Shown: in pieces, positions 24,495 through 29,453 of the stretch
Layout of the letters: every line of letters begins with the position of its first letter
Position numbering within the stretch: the first letter of the stretch is position 1
Assembly (NCBI GenBank): GCA_964517355.1
Contig: CAZFCK010000032.1
Span: 1 to 29,453 of the forward strand
DNA from: CAZFCK01 sp964517355
GTDB taxonomy: Bacteria > Desulfobacterota > Desulfovibrionia > Desulfovibrionales > Desulfovibrionaceae
Direction of reading: 5' to 3'
Length of the DNA: 29,453 nucleotides
Notes under the pieces: generated by a model
What the model was told of the DNA's origin: nothing
What the model saw: only the letters and a program-made list of their open reading frames with translations
Database searches by the model: none
Made by a program: the position numbers and the translations under genes

Positions 24495-24627
24495 CTAGAG
24501 CCGTTGACGATTGAAATGCTCTAGCGCATTTTCGCCTTGAAACAAGGCTCCCCCCTGAAACAATTTCCAATTGTTCCAGAGAAATGCATAAGAGCATCTA
24601 GCGCTTTTCAGGCGTGAGATGCTCTAG
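24495..24627. repeat. Composite hairpin repeat, copy 2 plus two further hairpins
   Basis: Four hairpins stand in a row: CTAGAGC/GCTCTAG (24495-24501, 24518-24524), GCCTTG/CAAGGC (24534-24539, 24543-24548), GAAACAATT/AATTGTTCC, and AGAGCATCT/AGATGCTCT. The last two make up the 76-nt unit (24552-24627) shared with window positions 1-76. The repeat covers the stop codon of the minus-strand kinase and lies after the ppiD terminator. Confidence 0.85.
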
Positions 24628-25745
24628 CACGCCGGCGCAAGCGGCAGAGATATATGAAAGCTGGCGCATTGATTAAGGGTGCTGCTGCATGCGATATTGC
24701 CCCCATGCAGTTCGATGATGCGTTTGGTCAGCGGGAGGCCGAGCCCTAATCCGCCATATTCAGCGGCCACGTCGGGTTCTTGGTAGAACGGTTCGAAAAT
24801 GCACTCCATAACTGTGGGGTCGATGCCTCGGCCGTTGTCCGTGATGACGATATGCGTGTGCTCCGCTTCCTTAGTGGCCTGGATGTAGGCACGGCATTGG
24901 GAGCGGGCGAATTTGGCCGCATTGTGCAGGAGATGGAATAAGGCATCGGTCAGCAATGCGGGATCCGCGCGTACCGAATCATATTCTTCCGGAATTTCGA
25001 GGACCAGTTCCATATCCGTGGTGGGAAAGCACTCCGCGACACGCTTCTTTGCGGCAGCAATGGCGTTGCATAGTGAGCACTGCGTCGTTTCGATAGTCTT
25101 TAGTTTGACGATTTCACTATATTGATGGAGTACTTTTAAGACGTGCTGAATACGGCAACACGCCATTTTCACGTCCAGCATCGAGTAGATATCCGCAATG
25201 GGCGTGTCACCCAATACTTCCGTCAGGCTGTTGATGAACGAAGCCGGTTTGTTAAGTTCGTAATGCAGCGTAGAGCAAATGGTGTACAACATGGAATCCC
25301 AATCATTGACTGTTTTTTTATCCTGAAAGAAAAACATGAATCCGCCGGACTCCAGTCTGCGGCACGATGCTGTCAGTTGCAAAGAGTTTCTGGCTCCTGT
25401 TCGGGGAGTTATGGAGAAATCGCAGGTTCTGGTTTTTGTTTTGCGCGAGTTATTGAGCATCTCCTCCACAACAGTGTGCAGTGCGGGAGATTTGACGATT
25501 TTACAGAGATGCTTGCCTTTGTATCGCGAGGGATAGGTTTGGAAGATTCTACCGAACTCTTTGTTGGCTTCCATTATAGCGAGATAATCGTCCGTGTTCG
25601 CATAGGCGACATGTATTTTTTCCATGAGGATGGAAATCCGCTCCATGCTGTTCGCATGCATGGGATCGCTCAATGCGGGCAATGTCGCGCTGGCGTTGAT
25701 CCTCCCCTGAAATTGAAATGGAGGTGAACTGTATTTATCGGACAT
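24624..25745 (-). CDS. PAS-domain sensor histidine kinase
   Basis: A 373-residue cytoplasmic kinase with no membrane segment. A PAS-like sensor (about 35-142) precedes the dimerisation helix pair with a non-canonical H-box, LHYELNKP, whose H161 is the likely phosphorylated residue. The ATPase part has an N-box (HLLHNAAKF, N275), G1 box DNGRGID (303-309), F-box FEPFYQ (319 region) and G2 box GGLGLGLPL (331-339). No response regulator lies nearby, so its partner is unknown. The ATG at 25745 has AGGAG upstream, and a good promoter precedes it. The TAG stop and last residue border lie in a dispersed repeat, so the C-terminus may have been trimmed or extended by repeat insertion. Confidence 0.92.
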   Translation of the reverse strand: MSDKYSSPPFQFQGRINASATLPALSDPMHANSMERISILMEKIHVAYANTDDYLAIMEANKEFGRIFQTYPSRYKGKHLCKIVKSPALHTVVEEMLNNSRKTKTRTCDFSITPRTGARNSLQLTASCRRLESGGFMFFFQDKKTVNDWDSMLYTICSTLHYELNKPASFINSLTEVLGDTPIADIYSMLDVKMACCRIQHVLKVLHQYSEIVKLKTIETTQCSLCNAIAAAKKRVAECFPTTDMELVLEIPEEYDSVRADPALLTDALFHLLHNAAKFARSQCRAYIQATKEAEHTHIVITDNGRGIDPTVMECIFEPFYQEPDVAAEYGGLGLGLPLTKRIIELHGGNIACSSTLNQCASFHISLPLAPAC

Positions 25746-25806
25746 GATCCGTCTCCTGATGTGCAGGGATTGTGGAAAAATGTTGTATAGAATTATATAT
25801 ATAAAT

Positions 25807-25836
25807 AATTTAGCAAAATATTGATCCCAATGTCAA
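25807..25836 (-). promoter_or_regulatory. Candidate sigma-70 promoter of the histidine kinase
   Basis: On the minus strand, consensus TTGACA (25836-25831) is followed after 18 nt by TAAATT (25812-25807). The surrounding DNA is very AT-rich. The predicted leader is about 55 nt. Confidence 0.6.
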
Positions 25837-25839
25837 GAG

Positions 25840-26106
25840 CTGGGCGTAGTGGTGCGAATTGCGAAACTCAAGCCTCTGCGTTCGTGAAGATGACCGTTTT
25901 CTTAATTGGCTAAATTAAGAGGGTTATATCAACATAAATTGCATCAATGCAACTAGTATATAATTTTTTTTGATCACATGAATTGAAAATAGTCCGGGTT
26001 GTCGTGTGATTGTGAAAAGTAATAATAAATATCAATCAATTTTTAGAATTGAATTTACTATTTTAATATAGTATTATTTATGTTTCGTGAAGAGCGGAGA
26101 GTCTGT
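25840..26106. other. AT-rich intergenic stretch
   Basis: No gene is seen. The sequence is far richer in A and T than the rest of the window, especially 25900-26090, and contains promoter-like boxes such as TTAGAA and TATAGT near 26043-26074. This composition suggests a regulatory or horizontally acquired segment. Confidence 0.55.
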
Positions 26107-26280
26107 ATGTATGATATGTTTGATGTGATATCTCGGTTGGTTGCGAATGCGTCTTATTGCGGTCCGTGCCGGGTGAAGCTCTTCCATAGCCCGGCGCACG
26201 AGTCTAATTGTTGCAATCCTGTTTTAAATCGATCAGGAGGACTCGAGGAGGGAGCTACACAGGAGACGCTTTGCCGCTAA
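26107..26280 (+). CDS. Possible small cysteine-rich protein
   Basis: A 57-codon frame begins with ATG behind GGAGAG (8 nt) and just after the AT-rich stretch with promoter-like boxes. The product has five cysteines, including a CGPC pair and an adjacent CC, but no clear fold, signal peptide or recognised family. The same frame can start nine codons earlier at 26080. It may be chance. Confidence 0.25.
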   Translation: MYDMFDVISRLVANASYCGPCRVKLFHSPAHESNCCNPVLNRSGGLEEGATQETLCR

Positions 26281-26858
26281 TGGAGTTGACAGACGGTCTG
26301 CTTCTTCAGCAATGTTGCGGCGAAAAAAGAGGGCATGTGAACCGGTAAACGGCGCCGCACCCGTCTGCCGGCGCGTCTATCGAAAAGGATCCTTCCGAAC
26401 CCCTACAACTTATTATTGGATGTGGTTATTTCCTTTACTCCGAAAGTGCCTTCGGGGGGAAACCTTTCTGTAGAAAGGTTCTCCCCCCGAACTCCCCTTC
26501 CAAAGACTTGGCTTATAATAACATGATGTTATATGAAAAGTTCTGGAAAGGGGAGCCCGAGGGGAAGAACCTCTTTCAAGAACTTCAGCCCTTGGGCGCG
26601 GTTGTATCGCCCATTAGGGATGAAGATAGCAGCGCTGGTTTTCCCATCGGAAAAACAAGTCATTCCCACATTGCGGAGTTAAGGACATAGCCAACTTCTT
26701 GGAATAACATGGTGATGGGTCGGCTTTTTTGTCCTGAAACACGGCTTTTCAAAACGGTCTTCGGGGGCCAACGGGGGCGTTCCCCCTGGAGGTGATCGCG
26801 ACGGAGCCCCCCACCTGTTTAGTTTTCGATCACTTTGCCTTAAAAATGTGGAGCGGCA
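26281..26858. other. Gap with palindromic elements, no clear gene
   Basis: Apart from the composite repeat at 26454-26555 I see no coding signal. Several G- or C-rich stretches (26760-26810) and short imperfect dyads lie between it and the start of the iron-sulfur protein gene at 26859. Confidence 0.5.
26454..26555. repeat. Palindromic element: GGGGGAAACCTTTCT-type hairpin plus a second nested dyad
   Basis: The first hairpin (26454-26487) has arms AACCTTTCT/AGAAAGGTT extended by a run of G against a run of C. The second has arms CTCCCCTTCC (26492-26501) and GGAAAGGGGAG (26545-26555) around an inner ATAACAT/ATGTTAT hairpin (26518-26532). A close relative of the first hairpin lies at 29393-29424. 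Confidence 0.75.
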
Positions 26859-28043
26859 ATGAGTAAGGTTGAAATTCATGAAGATAAGGAATGCATTCTC
26901 TGCGGCAGATGCCTTGAGGTCTGTCCGTTGTTTACCGTCAGCCGCTGTGAGGAATTGAGCCCCAGGGCCAAGCATCAACTGGCCGTCGCGGCGAGAGACG
27001 GGCAATTACCCATTGCTTCGGCCAAGCATCTCGCTTCCGTTTGTCTCGGGTGCGGTCGTTGTGAGACCGTCTGCTCCCAAGGCCTGTACACGCCGGATGT
27101 GGTGGCCGCCCTGCGTGCTGCGCAATCCGGCATGCAGGAGTGGATTTGGAAAACGTGGATAATGCGGGGGGAGGCGCTGTGGCCGGCCTTGGCGAGATTG
27201 GCGCGGTACGCCCCAAGCCGGTATGCGCCCAAAAAAAATTTCGTGCTCAATGCGCGCGCCATGCGCCCCAGGCGGCGCATCGATCCGTGGGTGACAGTCC
27301 ACGAGGGGGCGCAGGAGCGGGAGCAAGACGTGCCTGTCGCCATATTTCCCGGCTGCCTGGCCTCTCGGGTACGCACGGATTGGGTGGAGAAAGCGGATTT
27401 GCTGTTGCGCCGCAGCGGCGCGAATCTTGTGCCAAGCATGCCGGAATGGGACTGTTGCGGCATAACGTTGGGGCATGCGGGATTGCATGAGGCAGAGCAA
27501 ACGGTGCGCGAGAGGAACCTTGCATCCTGGCGGGCCGCGGGCCGGCCCAGGGTGGTTGTCTTTTGCGCCACGTGCCATCATGGCTTGTTGGGGTATGCGC
27601 GGGACTCATCGGTTGATTGGGAGCCGGGCGAACAACAACGCTGGGAGCGTAGTATCCTGCCGCTTTCGTCCTTATTGGCCGGCCTGCGTTTTTCCACACA
27701 CGGCAAGACTCCTGACCGCTTGTTGTATCATCGGCCCTGTCATGGCCCCCATGGTTTCGGAAGCGCTGCGGGAAACGATCCGGATCAGGCTTTACTGCGC
27801 CGTATCGCGGGCGATGCTTTGTCCGTTCCGGCACAGGGGCAGTGTTGCGGCATGGGGGGGGTGATGCAGCTTGGCGCCCTGGACATGTCACGCGCCGTGG
27901 CGGCTTCATGTTGGGAACGGCACGGGGCGCGGCCCGGAGATCAATTGGTCACGGGATGCTCGGGATGCGTCATACAGCTTGGGGCTTCGGCTCCCGATGC
28001 CGTGGATGTGGGGCATTGGCTGGACGTCATCCGCCTGCCGTAA
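26859..28043 (+). CDS. CCG-domain iron-sulfur oxidoreductase (GlcF/GlpC/HdrD-like)
   Basis: A 394-residue cytoplasmic or membrane-associated electron-transfer subunit. Two [4Fe-4S] motifs open it: C12/C15/C18/C22 and C62/C65/C68/C72. Two CCG (DUF224) modules follow: C166, C199-C200-G, C236/C239, and then C294, C329-C330-G, C367/C370. This is the plan of GlcF, GlpC, LutA-fused and HdrD proteins, which work with a flavoprotein in lactate, glycolate, glycerol-3-phosphate or heterodisulfide chemistry. No flavoprotein partner is next to it, so the substrate is open. The ATG at 26859 has GGAG upstream. Confidence 0.9.
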   Translation: MSKVEIHEDKECILCGRCLEVCPLFTVSRCEELSPRAKHQLAVAARDGQLPIASAKHLASVCLGCGRCETVCSQGLYTPDVVAALRAAQSGMQEWIWKTWIMRGEALWPALARLARYAPSRYAPKKNFVLNARAMRPRRRIDPWVTVHEGAQEREQDVPVAIFPGCLASRVRTDWVEKADLLLRRSGANLVPSMPEWDCCGITLGHAGLHEAEQTVRERNLASWRAAGRPRVVVFCATCHHGLLGYARDSSVDWEPGEQQRWERSILPLSSLLAGLRFSTHGKTPDRLLYHRPCHGPHGFGSAAGNDPDQALLRRIAGDALSVPAQGQCCGMGGVMQLGALDMSRAVAASCWERHGARPGDQLVTGCSGCVIQLGASAPDAVDVGHWLDVIRLP

Positions 28044-28053
28044 AGCGTGAGGC

Positions 28054-28134
28054 CCGGCTGGCGGCGTGAGTTGACGTTTGCCACGCAGCGATGCAATTTT
28101 CCCACGGGGGCGTTTCCTTGCATCGACAAGCCGG
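28054..28134 (+). promoter_or_regulatory. Possible three-way-junction RNA before the TPR gene
   Basis: CCGGCT (28054-28059) pairs with AGCCGG (28129-28134). Inside lie two side stems: GCGTG/CACGC (near 28062-28086) and CGATGCAA (28089-28096) with TTGCATCG (28118-28125). No T-run follows. It lies between the iron-sulfur gene and the TPR gene and matches no riboswitch I recognise. Confidence 0.4.
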
Positions 28135-28236
28135 AGAACATAAGCTAAAAACATAGGTGATTGAAGAGAGTATGGAATGTAACCTGCCATGCCGTCATGG
28201 GCTGTGCAGCGCTTAATTATTGGGAGGCACCAAACC

Positions 28237-28935
28237 ATGTTCCATCGTATGTTATTTGTCTGCGGAGTGTGCTTGTTACTTCTCGTGCACGCCGGGTATT
28301 GTTTTGCCAATGTGGATGCCGATGCGAACGCGGCCGTTACCGCTCATAGTCAAGGCAACCTTGACGAAGCGTTGCGCCTCTATACCAAGGTCATTGACTC
28401 CGGCGAGCTTCCGGAAGCGAATCCCGTACTTTTTCTGTCGCATAACAACAGAGGCATGATCTATCAAAGCAAGGGCATGCTCGACGCCGCCCTGGCGGAT
28501 TATGACCGCGCCTTGGAGCTGAATTCCAGATTCGAGGTCGCGTATTATAATCGAGGACTGCTTTGGGCCGAGAAAGGGGAATATAAAAAGGCGCTTGCCG
28601 ATTATAACCGGGCCCTGGAACTCAAGCCCGACTACGCCAAAGCCTATTACAACAGGGGGCTGGTCTGGCGCATCCGCCTGCAGTTCAATAACGCGGTGCT
28701 CGATTTCACAAAAGCCGTGGAACTTGAGCCCGAGAACGCGCAGGCGTGGTATGCGCGCGGTGTCGCATACGTCAATCTGGCAAAATTGGACGAGGCCATT
28801 TCCGACTTCAACAAGGCCATAGAACTTGAACCCGAATTCAGGGAAGCGTATTTGCACCGCGCCGAAGCGTACAATAAGAAGGGAAAACGGGTGGAAGCAT
28901 CCCGCGACTTCAATAAGGCCAGAGAATTGCGCTGA
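28237..28935 (+). CDS. Secreted tetratricopeptide-repeat protein
   Basis: A 232-residue protein. The N-terminus (MFHRMLFVCGVCLLLLVHA) is a signal peptide with likely cleavage after CFA near residue 24; no lipobox is seen. Five or six TPR units follow to the end, each with the usual YYNRG, AxADYxRALEL and PDYAKA pattern. TPRs bind other proteins, so it is probably a periplasmic scaffold. I chose the ATG at 28237 because GGGAGG lies about 10 nt upstream and it gives a clean signal peptide; a start at 28189 would not. It may form a unit with the small lipoprotein-like gene downstream. Confidence 0.88.
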   Translation: MFHRMLFVCGVCLLLLVHAGYCFANVDADANAAVTAHSQGNLDEALRLYTKVIDSGELPEANPVLFLSHNNRGMIYQSKGMLDAALADYDRALELNSRFEVAYYNRGLLWAEKGEYKKALADYNRALELKPDYAKAYYNRGLVWRIRLQFNNAVLDFTKAVELEPENAQAWYARGVAYVNLAKLDEAISDFNKAIELEPEFREAYLHRAEAYNKKGKRVEASRDFNKARELR

Positions 28936-29064
28936 TGAGCGCATGTTCGTCTCAAGCCGCGACGGTGGGCGGCAGCCATATGGTTGGGATTTTGTGAAAA
29001 AATATGAGCGCTTCCCAACCGTTGCCAGGTTAGGGCGCTCAACAGTGAATTATGGAGGAAAATT

Positions 29065-29229
29065 ATGCGTAGGGTGATACTTTTTCTTCTTATGGGCTTT
29101 TTTTGCGTCAGTCTTGCCGGCGCCTGCTCCTGGGCGGGACGCACCACGGGAAAAGTGGTGAACAATGTCGAGAGGGGCGCTGATAGCTTTGAAAAAAGTT
29201 ATGACAAGGAGCGCGAAAAAAAGGAATGA
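29065..29229 (+). CDS. Small lipoprotein-like protein
   Basis: A 54-residue frame with a strong ribosome site (GGAGG, 6 nt from the ATG). The product has a hydrophobic signal sequence (residues 4-19) ending in LAGAC, a near-lipobox with C21 as the possible lipid-modified residue. A short charged tail (VERGADSFEKSYDKE and onward) follows. A terminator comes 85 nt later. Similar tiny envelope lipoproteins are common, but the function is unknown. Confidence 0.75.
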   Translation: MRRVILFLLMGFFCVSLAGACSWAGRTTGKVVNNVERGADSFEKSYDKEREKKE

Positions 29230-29310
29230 TTCGTTGCGGCGTGGCTTCGGGGCTCGCATCAACGGCCACGAGGCTCGGTCCCGACGTTTTTTCGGTTCGT
29301 ATAAGACCCC

Positions 29311-29354
29311 AAAAAAAGAGCATGTCGACCTTGATCGGTCCACATGCTCTTTTG
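29311..29354. terminator. Bidirectional terminator after the small lipoprotein gene
   Basis: AAAAGAGCATGT (29314-29325) pairs with ACATGCTCTTTT (29342-29353), then one mismatch, then GACC/GGTC, with a 6-nt loop. A and T runs lie on both sides. Confidence 0.88.
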
Positions 29355-29392
29355 CGTTTCCTATCCCATGCTCCGTACATCTGGATATGCGA

Positions 29393-29424
29393 GGGGGAAA
29401 CCTTTCTTCAGAAAGGTTTCCCCC
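29393..29424. repeat. Perfect 15-bp hairpin, relative of the element at 26454
   Basis: GGGGGAAACCTTTCT (29393-29407) pairs perfectly with AGAAAGGTTTCCCCC (29410-29424) around a 2-nt loop. The element at 26454-26487 shares the AAACCTTTCT/AGAAAGGTT core. Such hairpins recur between genes of some Desulfovibrio genomes, to my recollection. Confidence 0.8.
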
Positions 29425-29453
29425 CGGAAAAACCTAACAAGTCTTTAATCAGT

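Noticed and set aside
22753..24597. A 614-codon open frame antisense to ppiD
   Set aside because: Shadow of ppiD; it also crosses the ppiD terminator.
1..29453. CRISPR array, integrase, transposase or prophage genes
   Set aside because: No regular direct-repeat array and no recombinase or phage protein was seen; the repeats found are dispersed palindromes.

Overview
The window looks like a chromosomal segment of a Desulfovibrionaceae-type sulfate-reducing bacterium. It carries the genes of the sulfate-activation and APS-reduction pathway: ATP sulfurylase (sat), APS reductase (aprBA) and the quinone-interacting membrane oxidoreductase (qmoABC), followed by a qmoD-like gene. All gene names come from reading the protein sequences; no database search was possible.

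Layout. (1) 1-4716, minus strand: a membrane-bound SpoIIE/RsbU-type phosphatase, argJ, an HD-domain phosphohydrolase and a small metallophosphoesterase, ending next to a dispersed hairpin repeat. (2) 4874-13211, minus strand: aprB-aprA, a strong intrinsic terminator, qmoA-qmoB-qmoC, the qmoD-like gene and a terminator. (3) 13212-14192: a 980-bp divergent control region with a good Rex-type operator, a strong hairpin plus T-run in the aprB leader, and overlapping alternative hairpins. (4) 14193-15540, plus strand: sat and its terminator. (5) 15541-17832: about 2.3 kb without a credible protein gene. Its plus strand is G-rich and packed with perfect inverted repeats, and I read it as a candidate very large structured non-coding RNA. 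(6) 17833-18231, minus: an Rrf2-family regulator with a dyad in front of it. (7) 18262-24417, plus: a structured leader, then a probable operon of an EPSP-synthase-like protein, a small coiled-coil protein, an Aquifex-type aconitase and a PpiD-like folding factor, closed by a terminator. (8) 24495-25836, minus: a PAS/histidine kinase whose stop codon lies inside the second copy of the repeat found at position 1. (9) 25840-29453: an AT-rich gap, palindromic repeats, a CCG-domain iron-sulfur protein, a secreted TPR protein and a 54-residue lipoprotein-like gene.

How it works together. Sat makes APS from sulfate and ATP. AprBA reduces APS to sulfite, and QmoABC is thought to feed it electrons from the membrane quinone pool. 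Having sat divergent from aprBA-qmoABC puts the whole pathway around one control region. A Rex (NADH/NAD+) operator there fits the published control of sat in Desulfovibrio vulgaris. The terminator between aprA and qmoA would set a high Apr:Qmo ratio.

The most novel item is the 15.85-17.63 kb structured region. Next come the attenuator-like aprB leader, the structured leader of the aconitase operon, and the two families of hairpin repeats.
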